Below are positions 8,263-17,093 of a stretch of 61,756 bases of DNA, piece by piece (the first letter of the stretch is position 1; every line of letters starts with the position of its first letter). Source of the stretch: UBA2402 sp037139735 (lineage in GTDB: Bacteria; Planctomycetota; Phycisphaerae; Phycisphaerales; UBA1924); contig JBAXFU010000007.1 in NCBI GenBank assembly GCA_037139735.1, positions 1 through 61,756 of the forward strand. The letters are read 5' to 3'. Below the pieces are notes generated by a model. It saw nothing but the letters and a program-made list of their open reading frames with translations. It did no database searches and had not been told where the DNA came from. A program made the translations under genes and the position numbers.

Positions 8263-10488
8263 ATGCCCGGCCGGCCCTTCGAAGTCGTCTCTCCCTTCAG
8301 CCCCACGGGCGATCAGCCCGCGGCGATCGATCAACTCGTCGCCGGGCTCGGCGCGGGCCGCCCGGCCGTCTGCCTCCTCGGCGCCACGGGCACCGGCAAG
8401 ACCTTCACGATGGCCCACGTGATCGCCCGGCTCCAGAAGCCCGCGCTCATCCTCAGCCACAACAAGACGCTCGCGGCCCAGCTCTACGAGGAGCTCCGCG
8501 AGTTCTTCCCGCACAACTCCGTCAACTACTTCGTCAGCTACTACGACTACTACCAGCCCGAGGCCTACATCCCCCAGCGCGACATCTACATCGAGAAGGA
8601 CTCCAGCCGCAACGACGACCTCGACCAGTTGCGCCTCGCCGCCACCAGCAACATCCTCTCCCGCCGCGACACCGTCGTCGTCGCGAGCGTCTCGTGCATC
8701 TTCGGCCTGGGCTCCCCGCTCGCCTACGGCAGCAAGGTCCTCACCATCACCAAGGGCGGGCTGGTCGACCGCCGCGGCTTCCTGCTGGCCCTCAATGCCA
8801 TGCAGTACCAACGCTCCGAGCTGGAGTGGAAGCGGGGCCAGTTCCGCGTCCGGGGCGACGCCATCGACATCTGGCCCGCCTACGAGAAGTTCGCCGTCCA
8901 CGTCGAGCTCTTCGGCTCCGAGGTCGAGCGCATCGAGCTCATCAACCCCGTCAGCGGCGAGGTGCTCGCCGAGGAACGCCAGTTCTTCCTCTTCCCCGCC
9001 GTCCACTACGTCATGCCCGAGGAGCAGATGCAGGACGCGCTCGCGGGCATCCGCGCCGAACTCGACGCCCGCGTGCTCGAACTCCGCTCGCAGGGCAAGC
9101 TCCTCGAGGCCCAGAGGCTCATCTCTCGCACCAAGTTCGACCTCGAGCTCCTCGAGGAGACGGGCATCTGCCCCGGCATCGAGAACTACTCGCGATTCAT
9201 GGACGGCCGCGTTCCAGGCGAACGCCCCTACACGCTGATGGACTACTTCGACTTCGCGCCCCCGCGAGACGGCGGTCCCGCGGCGAACGTGCACGAAGCA
9301 AGTCGTCCCGCCTCGAACCTGCCCGCGCCGGGCGCCATGCCCACCGACCCCGCCCTGCGTCGCCCCAACTTCCGCGACTGGCTCCTCATCATCGACGAGT
9401 CGCACGTCACGTTGCCGCAGGTGCGGGCCATGTTCAACGGCGACCGCGCCCGAAAGACCGTCCTGGTCGAGCACGGCTTCCGTCTCCCCAGCGCGCTCGA
9501 CAACCGTCCGCTGCGCTTCGAGGAGTTCGAGGCCATCGTGCCCCAGATCGTCTTCGTGAGCGCCACGCCGGGCCCCTACGAACTCGACAAGGTCGCCGGC
9601 GAGGTCGCCGAGCAGGTCATCCGTCCCACGGGCCTGCTCGATCCCGTCATCGAGATCCGGCCCACCAAGGGGCAGGTGCCCGACCTGGTCGAGCGTTGCC
9701 ACGAGCGCGTCAAGCGGGGCGATCGCGTGCTCGTCACCGCCCTCACCAAGCGTCTGTGCGAGGATCTCGCCACGTACCTGGCCGAGAAGGGGCTTCGCGT
9801 CCGCTACCTGCACAGCGACATCGAGACGCTCGACCGCATCGAGATCCTCACCGACCTTCGACTGGGCAACTTCGACGTGCTCGTGGGCGTCAACCTCCTG
9901 CGGGAAGGTCTCGACCTTCCCGAGGTGTCGCTCGTGGCCATTCTCGATGCGGACAAGGAGGGGTTCCTCCGGTCGCCCACCAGCCTCATCCAGCTCATGG
10001 GACGCGCCGCCCGCAACGCCGACGGCATGGTGGTGATGTACGCCGACTCGATGACGCCCGCCATGCAGAACGCCATCGGCGAGACCGAGCGTCGCCGCGC
10101 CAAGCAGGAGGCGTACAACAAGGAGCACGGCATCACGCCGCAGACCATCCGCAAGGCGATCCGCCGCGGCCTCGAGGTCGAACTCCGGGCCCGCAAGACC
10201 GCCCGCGACGCCGTGGCGGCCGACGAGCCCGACTACGAAATCGACGAACTCGTCGCCTCCCTCGAAAGGGAGATGCTCGAGGCGGCGCAGGCGATGGAGT
10301 TCGAGAAGGCCGCCGCGCTTCGCGACGGCATCGCGAAGCTCAAGAACCGCCGCGCCCAGGCCGCGGCCACCGGCGGCTCCACGCGGGCCAAGCGCTCCGA
10401 CATCGAGGGCGCCAAGGCCGGCGTTAAGGGACGCGGCCCCAAGGGGCGTCCGGGCGCGCCGGGCACCCGTGGCGGCAAGCGTCGCTGA
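8263..10488 (+). CDS. uvrB: Excinuclease ABC subunit UvrB
   Basis: UvrB is the damage-verifying helicase of nucleotide excision repair; it is loaded by UvrA and recruits UvrC. The protein has 741 aa. Walker A GATGTGKT is near residue 45. The beta-hairpin YYDYYQPEAYIP with its aromatic cluster, the DESH box near residue 377, FVSATPG, and LMGRAARN of motif VI are all present. A C-terminal UVR domain (LEREMLEAAQAMEFEKAAALRD) provides the UvrC contact. The length exceeds the usual 660-690 because of a Pro/Ala-rich insert of about 35-40 residues just before the DESH box and a basic Gly/Lys/Arg-rich tail. No uvrA or uvrC lies in the window. Confidence 0.97.
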   Translation: MPGRPFEVVSPFSPTGDQPAAIDQLVAGLGAGRPAVCLLGATGTGKTFTMAHVIARLQKPALILSHNKTLAAQLYEELREFFPHNSVNYFVSYYDYYQPEAYIPQRDIYIEKDSSRNDDLDQLRLAATSNILSRRDTVVVASVSCIFGLGSPLAYGSKVLTITKGGLVDRRGFLLALNAMQYQRSELEWKRGQFRVRGDAIDIWPAYEKFAVHVELFGSEVERIELINPVSGEVLAEERQFFLFPAVHYVMPEEQMQDALAGIRAELDARVLELRSQGKLLEAQRLISRTKFDLELLEETGICPGIENYSRFMDGRVPGERPYTLMDYFDFAPPRDGGPAANVHEASRPASNLPAPGAMPTDPALRRPNFRDWLLIIDESHVTLPQVRAMFNGDRARKTVLVEHGFRLPSALDNRPLRFEEFEAIVPQIVFVSATPGPYELDKVAGEVAEQVIRPTGLLDPVIEIRPTKGQVPDLVERCHERVKRGDRVLVTALTKRLCEDLATYLAEKGLRVRYLHSDIETLDRIEILTDLRLGNFDVLVGVNLLREGLDLPEVSLVAILDADKEGFLRSPTSLIQLMGRAARNADGMVVMYADSMTPAMQNAIGETERRRAKQEAYNKEHGITPQTIRKAIRRGLEVELRARKTARDAVAADEPDYEIDELVASLEREMLEAAQAMEFEKAAALRDGIAKLKNRRAQAAATGGSTRAKRSDIEGAKAGVKGRGPKGRPGAPGTRGGKRR

Positions 10489-10523
10489 CCCCGCCCGTCC
10501 CGCTCGCCACATACCCTCCCGCG

Positions 10524-10739
10524 ATGTTCGAGGATCTCAACCCCCGCCATGTCATGGTCCGCCGCTTGGGCTTCTACGCCTTGGGGCTGGCCATCGGTCT
10601 GGTGGCGTTGGGGTTCATCCAGATGGGCCGTCAGGCCAGCTTGGAGCGCCAGGCCGCCAAGTTCAAGGCCGAGCAGGCCGAACTCGCCGAGCGTGCCAAG
10701 CGAGAGGCGCCGATGCGAGGGCTTCCGACGCCCCCGTGA
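10524..10739 (+). CDS. Small single-pass membrane protein, 71 aa
   Basis: One hydrophobic helix (about residues 15-33, FYALGLAIGLVALGFIQMG) is followed by a charged Gln/Lys/Glu/Ala helix that looks like a short coiled coil, and a Pro-rich end. It follows uvrB by 35 bp and ends just before the convergent ctaA. Function unknown. Too short for confident family assignment, but the TM-plus-coiled-coil layout and clean ATG support it. Confidence 0.6.
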   Translation: MFEDLNPRHVMVRRLGFYALGLAIGLVALGFIQMGRQASLERQAAKFKAEQAELAERAKREAPMRGLPTPP

Positions 10740-10749
10740 GCGGGCCGCT

Positions 10750-12090
10750 TCACCGCCGCCGCGGCGCAAGCCGACGCGAGAGCACCATCAGGACGGTGCA
10801 GGTCGCGAGCATGAGCGCGCCATTGGCCTGGTGAAGCGTCCGGAGCACCGCAAGGCCCGGAGCGTCCGTGCGGATGTCGTGACGCGAGAAGCCGAACACG
10901 GCCCACCCTAGCAGGAACTGGCAGAGCACCACGCCCACCAGCAGCGTGCCTGCCGCGGCGATTCGCCGCTTGAGCGCTCCCGAGGGGTCGTGTCCTTCGA
11001 GGACGTTCTCTCGCTGACGGATCGCCAGAAAGCCCGACAGCGTCGCGAGCACGACCACCACGAGCGAGAGGCCGATGTGCGACCAGAGGGCGTGCGCACT
11101 CTGCAGGTGGCGGTACATGGCGCCGAAGATCATTTGCAGGATCGTCGAGTGCATGGCCGCCGCCGCGAAGACCCGCAGCCGCCGCGCCGCCGGCGCGTCG
11201 GCGTCGGGCGAGGCCTCCCGCCACAGCGACGTCGAGGCGGTCCAGAAGGCCACCAGCGTGGCGAAGATGAGTTGGGCCCCGATGCCGTGGAACATCGAGT
11301 TCCAGCGGTTGTCGAGGGCGGGGTCGGCGTGGCCCTGCTGCACGCGGATGCCGCCCACGATGCCCTGCGTCAGCACGGCCAGAAAGATGATGGTCGCGAA
11401 GACCTTCATGCCGCGGCTGCGGTCGGTCCGCCACGTCCAGACCATCAGCGTCAGCGACGCCAACCCCAGGAACGCGCCGAAGAGCCGGTGCGAGTGCTCG
11501 AGGAAGACGTCCGTGGGCGCGGTCCCCAGCGGATAGAGGAACATGTTCATCCCGTACGTGGCCGGCCAGTCGGGCACGGCCATGCCCGAGTTGGTGCTCG
11601 TCACCAAGCCCCCCACGAAGAGCAGCGGGGCGGCGATGCACACCACCGCCAATGCGTGGCAGGCGTGCCAGTCGCGAGCCCGGGACGGCCGCGTAAGGGC
11701 AGCTCGACCGATCGTGGCGCCGACTAGGCCGATCAGCGTGCCCAGCACGAGGAACGCGCCGCAGATCAGCAGCCCCGGCGGCCGGGTCTGGTCTCCAGCG
11801 CCTCCCATCTTGGACCCCAGCAGCAGCAGCCCGATCGCCGCCGTCACCAGGCCCGCCTGGCCTCCCAGCCGGGCGGCGGCGGCAGCCGTGGGCGCTTCGC
11901 GCCCCGCGACGATCGCCGCCACCAACCATGCCGCCAGCACGATCGCCGTCTGTACGGGTGCCTCCAAGCCGGTCCAAGGCAGATGGGTCGCGAACCAAGA
12001 GGTCCACACGACCATGGCGCCCCAAAAGCCCAAGGCGACAGTGGCCGGGAGGGAGCGGAAGGGGGCAGCGTTGGTGGAGACGTGGGTCAT
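10750..12090 (-). CDS. ctaA: Heme A synthase (CtaA/COX15 family)
   Basis: Inner-membrane enzyme that oxidises the C8 methyl of heme o to make heme a for the aa3/caa3 oxidase. The 446 residues contain about eight or more transmembrane helices, with heme-ligand-type histidines in EHSHRLFG, FHGIGAQ and LHQANGALM and the conserved HRLFG segment. An in-frame GTG lies two codons upstream, but the ATG at 12090 gives MTHVSTN and is preferred. It diverges from the act/cta operon across a 348-bp regulatory region. The heme O synthase partner ctaB is at 39.5 kb. Confidence 0.93.
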   Translation of the reverse strand: MTHVSTNAAPFRSLPATVALGFWGAMVVWTSWFATHLPWTGLEAPVQTAIVLAAWLVAAIVAGREAPTAAAAARLGGQAGLVTAAIGLLLLGSKMGGAGDQTRPPGLLICGAFLVLGTLIGLVGATIGRAALTRPSRARDWHACHALAVVCIAAPLLFVGGLVTSTNSGMAVPDWPATYGMNMFLYPLGTAPTDVFLEHSHRLFGAFLGLASLTLMVWTWRTDRSRGMKVFATIIFLAVLTQGIVGGIRVQQGHADPALDNRWNSMFHGIGAQLIFATLVAFWTASTSLWREASPDADAPAARRLRVFAAAAMHSTILQMIFGAMYRHLQSAHALWSHIGLSLVVVVLATLSGFLAIRQRENVLEGHDPSGALKRRIAAAGTLLVGVVLCQFLLGWAVFGFSRHDIRTDAPGLAVLRTLHQANGALMLATCTVLMVLSRRLAPRRR

Positions 12091-12438
12091 GTCCACAATC
12101 CGTTGAGGGTCGCCCGCGGCGGCCGAATCAGTTGAGACTTCGTCTCATCTACACGATCCAACGCGCTCGGGACTTGACAGGATAGCGCAGCAGAGGTGAA
12201 ATTGCGGTTTGACAGCAAAGGTTTCGGTTTTCCGGCATGGTGCCAGCATGTTCCCGGGCGTTGGGGGATTCCCTACCGTCCTCACCCGAGAGGGTGGCTG
12301 AGTCGTCGGACTCAGCACGACAGCGGGTGCCATCCGGTTCGGTGCGGCTCATCGGATCGTTCCAAACTGAAGGCGTTGACGGGTGTTGCGTGGAGCCGTC
12401 CACGGCCCGGACAAGGCCGGCTTGACAGGAGCGTCGCG
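12091..12438. other. Divergent intergenic region with structured leader of the act/cta operon
   Basis: A 348-bp gap between ctaA (minus) and actA (plus). It holds a promoter candidate (12174-12202) and a run of hairpins: a 6-bp stem at 12133-12147, CACCC/GGGTG at 12283-12296, an 8-bp stem with 4-nt loop at 12297-12316, and an ATCCG/CGGAT pair near 12331-12356. No ORF with protein-like composition and no recognised riboswitch class was found. Confidence 0.7.
12174..12202 (+). promoter_or_regulatory. Candidate sigma70-type promoter for the act/cta operon
   Basis: A perfect TTGACA -35 (12174-12179), a 17-bp spacer and TGAAAT as -10 (12197-12202, 4 of 6 matches). It would give a leader of about 230 nt before actA. 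A second TTGACA at 12209-12214 has no convincing -10. Confidence 0.5.
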
Positions 12439-13149
12439 TTGTCAGTCATCTTTCCGAAGTGGATGAACGTGCTTCCCACGCTTGCCGCCGTTGGCGGCCT
12501 TGTGGGCGCTACGAGCGTGGTGGGGGGGTTCTGGTATTACGCCACCCCGAAGTTCTTCAAGGTGGGGTACATGCCCAAGCAACCGGGGGCGGGGTTCAAC
12601 CATCAGCTCCACGCGGGCCAGTTGGGCATGGACTGTCGCTACTGCCACACGAAGGTGGAGCAGTCGCCCGAGGCGAACATCCCCAACGTCGCCACGTGCT
12701 ACGGCTGCCACGCGGATCAGCGGCTGGCGAAGCTCGCGGTGGACGAGGGCCACAAGGCCAAGACGCAGTTCGTGCGTGATGCGTACTCGAAGAACGAGCC
12801 GATCGAGTGGCGTCGCGTGCACAAGGTGCCCGACTACGTCCGCAACTTCCCGCACAACGTGCACGTGAACGCGGGCGTGAGCTGCTATTCGTGCCACGGG
12901 CAGATCACGGGCATGCCGGTGGTGTATCAGGTGCAGCCGCTCTCGATGAGCTGGTGCCTCGACTGCCACCGCGACCCGACGCCGCACCTGGTGCCCAAGA
13001 CGATGGTGACCAAGCTGCAGTGGGTCGAGAACGAGTTGCGCGAGCGTGCCCAGAAGGGCGACCGCAACGAGACGAGCCCCGAGGCCAAGCGTCTGCTTGA
13101 GAGCATTCACACCCGGCCGCCGTCCAACTGCGGGGCGTGCCACTACTGA
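12439..13149 (+). CDS. actA: Alternative complex III subunit A, pentaheme cytochrome c
   Basis: Membrane-anchored multiheme cytochrome of the ACIII quinol oxidoreductase, 236 aa. Five CxxCH motifs are visible: CRYCH, CYGCH, CYSCH, CLDCH and CGACH. One N-terminal transmembrane segment (about residues 12-33) precedes them. The TTG at 12439 was chosen because AGGAG at 12427-12431 is well spaced, giving MSVIFPKWMNVLP, which matches the usual ActA N-terminus; an ATG at 12463 would cut the FPKW segment. The heme chain passes electrons from quinol oxidation toward ActE and the oxidase. It is the first gene of a roughly 16-kb plus-strand operon. Confidence 0.93.
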   Translation: MSVIFPKWMNVLPTLAAVGGLVGATSVVGGFWYYATPKFFKVGYMPKQPGAGFNHQLHAGQLGMDCRYCHTKVEQSPEANIPNVATCYGCHADQRLAKLAVDEGHKAKTQFVRDAYSKNEPIEWRRVHKVPDYVRNFPHNVHVNAGVSCYSCHGQITGMPVVYQVQPLSMSWCLDCHRDPTPHLVPKTMVTKLQWVENELRERAQKGDRNETSPEAKRLLESIHTRPPSNCGACHY

Positions 13150-13347
13150 TTCGTTCCGCAGTTCGGTCCGCGGTTCGTCGCGCGGTCCACCGGATCCGCG
13201 TTTGCAGCAGGCTCGGTTCCCATCAGTCTCGGTTCCCAGCAATCTCGCGATTCGCCCCCAGCAGTTGCAGCAGGCCCCGACGCCGGGCCGGCAGAGAAGG
13301 GGCGGAGTCACATCAGGCGTCTTCCTTCACGCGAGTCGACCTTACCC

Positions 13348-16300
13348 ATGTCCGACCAATGCCCATCGACGCTTCACGGTGAGAAGGCCAAGCCCGGCAA
13401 GGCCCAGCTCGAGACGCTTCGCCGCCGCGTCGGCACCGTCAACGGGATGCCCGTGTGGCGGAGCATCGACGAGCTCGCCGACACCCCCGAGTTCCGCGAG
13501 CACCTCGAGAAGGAGTTCCCGCACGGGGCGCTCGAGTTGCAGCGGGCGGTCGAGCGAGGCGGGGAGAGCCGCCGCGACTTCCTGAAGATCATGGGCGGTT
13601 CGTTGGCGTTGGCGGGCGTGGCGGCCATTCCCGGCTGTCGTCGCCCGGACCACAAGATCCTCCCCTATTCGCGCGAGGTGCCCGAGGACATCATCGTCGG
13701 CAAGTCGCTCTACTACGCGACGAGCTTCGCGCGGCCCGATGGCGGCGCGGAGGGCCTGCTGGTCGAGACGCACGAGGGTCGCCCGACGAAGATCGAGGGC
13801 AACCCGCTGCACCCGACGACCAACGGCAAGGCCTCGACGTGGGCCATCGCGAGCATCATGTCGCTCTACGACCCCGATCGGCTCAAGTTCCCCACGGTCG
13901 CCAAGGCGGGCGAGGGGCGCGTCGAGGCGACGTGGGACGACTTCCGCGCCTTTGCGGCCGACCACTTCAAGCAGCACGCGGGCGGCGGCGATGGCTTGGC
14001 GTTCGTCGTCGGCAAGGCTTCCAGCCCGTCGCTCGAGGCCGCCAAGGTCTCGGTGATGCGTGCGTACCCCAAGGCGACGTGGTCGTGGTACGCGTCCACC
14101 GAGCAGTCGGCGTCGGTCGAGGGCGCCAGGCTGGCCTTCGGCAAGCCGCTCCGCGAGACGCTGCGTCTCGACAAGAGCACCGTCAACGTCATCGTGTCGC
14201 TCGATCGCGACTTCCTGTACCACGAGGCCGAGGAACTGGTCAACGCCCGCGGCTTCTCCCGCTCGCGCCAGGTGATCAAGAGCGGTCAGGGCGCCGAAGC
14301 CGAGACGATGAGCCGCCTGTACGTCGTCGAGGGTGGGTTCAGCATCACCGGCGGCCAGGCCGACCACCGTCTGCCGGTGGCTCCCTCGCGGATCGGCGGC
14401 GTGGCCGTCGAGCTCGCCAAGCGACTCATGGCCAAGGCGGCGCCCGCCGAGGCCAAGGCGCTCGCCGACGCGCTCGCGGGCATCTCGGTGCCTCCGGGCG
14501 AGGACTTCACGACCGGCCGCGGCGCGGCCTTCCTCGACGCGGTCGCCGCGGACCTGCTGGACGCGGCCAACAAGGATAAAGGCCTGGTGCTCGTGGGTCA
14601 CGGACAGCCCGCGGCGGTGCACGCGTTGGGCTTTGCGATCAACGCGGCGCTGGGCAGCCTGGGCAAGGCCCAGGTGATGCGTCCGATGACCGACGACGAG
14701 GCGGCGAACGCCAACGAGCAGTTCGCGGCCCTGGCGGCCAAGGTCAAGGCCGGCGCCGTCAAGACGCTGGTCTGCGTGAACGCCAACCCGGTGTACGACG
14801 CGGGCGAGGGCTTTGCCGCGGACTTCGCCAAGATCCCCGCGACGGTCACGCTGTCGGTGGGACAGAGCGAGACGGCGGCGGCGTCGACGTGGGCGCTCAA
14901 CGGGGCTCACTTCCTCGAGGCGTGGGGCGACACCCGCGCGACGGACGGGACGATCAGCCCCGTGCAGCCGATGATCGCGCCCCTCTACGACCCCCAGGGC
15001 GCGAGGGCGGTGCTGAGCGAGATCGAGTTCCTGGCGTTGCTGGCCGGGGGCGACATGAACGCGAAGGTCGACGGCTACGAGCTCGTGCGGTCCGGCTGGA
15101 AGGCCGCGAAGCTCCCGGGCGACTTCGAAGCCGCGTGGCGTCGTTCGCTGCACGACGGGCTGGTGGCGGGCACGGCCCGTCCGGCCGAGGCGGCGAAGGT
15201 GGACTGGGCGGGCCTGGCCCGCGCCGTGTCGGGACTTTCGTGCGGCCCCATCCCGACGCTCGAGCGGCTCGACGTGTCGTTCGTGCTCGGGCACGTGCAT
15301 GACGGCCGCTTCGGCAACATCGCGTGGCTGCACGAACTGCCCGAGGTCGCGACGCGGACGGTGTGGGACAACCCGGTGCTCATGAGCCCGGCGACGGCCG
15401 AGGCGCTGGGCGTCGTGCCGGTGGGCTACTCGAAGTCGAATCCCTCGGGCATGTACACCAAGCCCAAGTATCCCGAAGCGCAGATGGTCGACATCACGGT
15501 CGACGGCCGCACGGCGTCGATGCCGGCGTGGATCCTGCCGGGCATGGCCGACCATGTGCTGCAGGTGTCCTTCGGCCACGGCCGCACGGCGTGCGGCCGC
15601 GTGGGCGACGGCGTGGGCGTCAACGTGGCGTCGCTGCGTCCGGCCAAGGCCGTGGCGTCGGGCGTCCGCATGGCGACTGGCGCCACGCTGGCCAAGGGCC
15701 GGGGCACCTGCGAGATCTCGAGCACGCAGAACCACTGGTCGATGGAGGGTCGCACGGCGATCGTCCGCGCGGTGGACCTGCCGGCGTGGAACCTGCACGG
15801 CAAGGAGACGCAGAAGGTCGTCGACAGGTTCTACGGCACGCAGTCGGAACTCAACTTCGCCGAGCGGCTCGGCGAGTTCTCGCACACGCCTCCGGCGCTG
15901 AGCATCTACGAGAACCCGTACAACGCGTCGGACTCGAACGCCGCCGCCAACTCGGTCTTCGCGACCGGGCAGCAGTGGGCGATGACGATCGACCAGACGC
16001 TCTGCACGGGCTGCGGCGCGTGCACGCTGGCGTGCCAGAGCGAGAACAACATCCCGGTCGTGGGCAAGAAGGAGGTCGCCAAGGGTCGCGAGATGACGTG
16101 GATCCGCGTCGATCGCTACTTCACCGGCGACTTCGATCGCCCCGAGGCGATGTTCCACCAGCCCGTGGCGTGCGTCCACTGCGAGAACGCCCCCTGCGAG
16201 GTGGTCTGCCCCGTCAACGCCACGGTGCACGGCACCGAGGGCATCAACTACATGACGTACAACCGGTGCATCGGCACCCGGTACTGCGCCAACAACTGCC

Positions 16301-17034
16301 CCTACAAGGTTCGTCGCTACAACTTCTTCGAGTACGGCAAGCTCGCCTTCAACGGCGACTACGTCGGCAAGGAAATGCTCGAGAAGGTCGTCCCCGAGCG
16401 GGGCGGCGTCAACGGCAGCAACGTCCACAACAAGTTCAACATCAACCTCGTCCCGCCCCGTCTGCGAGACAAGATCTCGCAGATCGAGCAGATGCAGAAG
16501 AACCCCAACGTCACCGTCCGCATGCGAGGCGTGATGGAGAAGTGCTCCTACTGCATCCAGCGCATCAACGAGTCCCGCATCGAGAGCAAGCTGCAAAACC
16601 TGCCGGGCGTTCCCGACGGCTTCTTCCAGGTCGCCTGCCAGCAGGCCTGCCCCAGCGAGGCCATTGTCTTCGGCGACATGCTCGACGCCAAGAGCCGCGT
16701 CCACGCCACCAAGGCGCACGCCCGGTCCTACGCGCTGCTCGGCTACCTCAACACGCGGCCCCGCACGAGCCACATGGTGCGGGTGATGAACCCCAACCCC
16801 GCGCTCTGCGATGAGCATCGCAAGCACTCGTGGGAGCATCCCTTCCACCACGGCGATGATCACGGCGACCATGGGCACGGCGACCATGATCACGGCGACC
16901 ACGGCCACGGCGACGGGCACGACCACGGGTCCGAATCCAAGGGCACGCCCGGCCAGCCCCAGTCCCATTCCTTCTTCGATCGCTCCAAGCGGGCCGACGA
17001 CGCCGGCTACGCGATGAGTCTCCGAGTCCTCTGA
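13348..17034 (+). CDS. actB: Alternative complex III subunit B (molybdopterin-like plus 4Fe-4S domains)
   Basis: Periplasmic iron-sulfur subunit, 1228 aa. A Tat motif SRRDFLK sits near residue 75 after the family's usual leader. A large molybdopterin-oxidoreductase-like domain, which in this family is thought not to bind cofactor, spans about residues 100-850. The ferredoxin-like part carries cysteine clusters CTGCGACTLAC (about 886), CVHCENAPCEVVC (about 941), CIGTRYCANNC (about 973), CSYC (about 1065) and CQQAC (about 1097), enough for four clusters. The C-terminus has a run of His/Gly/Asp (genomic 16838-16930), unusual for the family and likely metal-binding. It sits between actA and actC as in canonical act operons. 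Confidence 0.95.
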   Translation: MSDQCPSTLHGEKAKPGKAQLETLRRRVGTVNGMPVWRSIDELADTPEFREHLEKEFPHGALELQRAVERGGESRRDFLKIMGGSLALAGVAAIPGCRRPDHKILPYSREVPEDIIVGKSLYYATSFARPDGGAEGLLVETHEGRPTKIEGNPLHPTTNGKASTWAIASIMSLYDPDRLKFPTVAKAGEGRVEATWDDFRAFAADHFKQHAGGGDGLAFVVGKASSPSLEAAKVSVMRAYPKATWSWYASTEQSASVEGARLAFGKPLRETLRLDKSTVNVIVSLDRDFLYHEAEELVNARGFSRSRQVIKSGQGAEAETMSRLYVVEGGFSITGGQADHRLPVAPSRIGGVAVELAKRLMAKAAPAEAKALADALAGISVPPGEDFTTGRGAAFLDAVAADLLDAANKDKGLVLVGHGQPAAVHALGFAINAALGSLGKAQVMRPMTDDEAANANEQFAALAAKVKAGAVKTLVCVNANPVYDAGEGFAADFAKIPATVTLSVGQSETAAASTWALNGAHFLEAWGDTRATDGTISPVQPMIAPLYDPQGARAVLSEIEFLALLAGGDMNAKVDGYELVRSGWKAAKLPGDFEAAWRRSLHDGLVAGTARPAEAAKVDWAGLARAVSGLSCGPIPTLERLDVSFVLGHVHDGRFGNIAWLHELPEVATRTVWDNPVLMSPATAEALGVVPVGYSKSNPSGMYTKPKYPEAQMVDITVDGRTASMPAWILPGMADHVLQVSFGHGRTACGRVGDGVGVNVASLRPAKAVASGVRMATGATLAKGRGTCEISSTQNHWSMEGRTAIVRAVDLPAWNLHGKETQKVVDRFYGTQSELNFAERLGEFSHTPPALSIYENPYNASDSNAAANSVFATGQQWAMTIDQTLCTGCGACTLACQSENNIPVVGKKEVAKGREMTWIRVDRYFTGDFDRPEAMFHQPVACVHCENAPCEVVCPVNATVHGTEGINYMTYNRCIGTRYCANNCPYKVRRYNFFEYGKLAFNGDYVGKEMLEKVVPERGGVNGSNVHNKFNINLVPPRLRDKISQIEQMQKNPNVTVRMRGVMEKCSYCIQRINESRIESKLQNLPGVPDGFFQVACQQACPSEAIVFGDMLDAKSRVHATKAHARSYALLGYLNTRPRTSHMVRVMNPNPALCDEHRKHSWEHPFHHGDDHGDHGHGDHDHGDHGHGDGHDHGSESKGTPGQPQSHSFFDRSKRADDAGYAMSLRVL

Positions 17035-17093
17035 CGCCCTTTCCCACGCGGGCGGCGGCGCCCGGCACGACGCTTCAGGATCCCGAGTTCACC

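Noticed and set aside
12283..12360. A tRNA-Ser-like or riboswitch-like element in the act leader
   Set aside because: GGTGGCTGAGTCGTC resembles a tRNA D-arm, but no acceptor, anticodon or T-arm follows, and TPP, cobalamin, glycine and SAM consensus cores are absent.
13342..16968. A 1208-codon ORF antisense to actB
   Set aside because: It mirrors the GC-rich third positions of actB; the translation is Arg/Val/Asp/Leu-biased with no domain, and actB has full family features.
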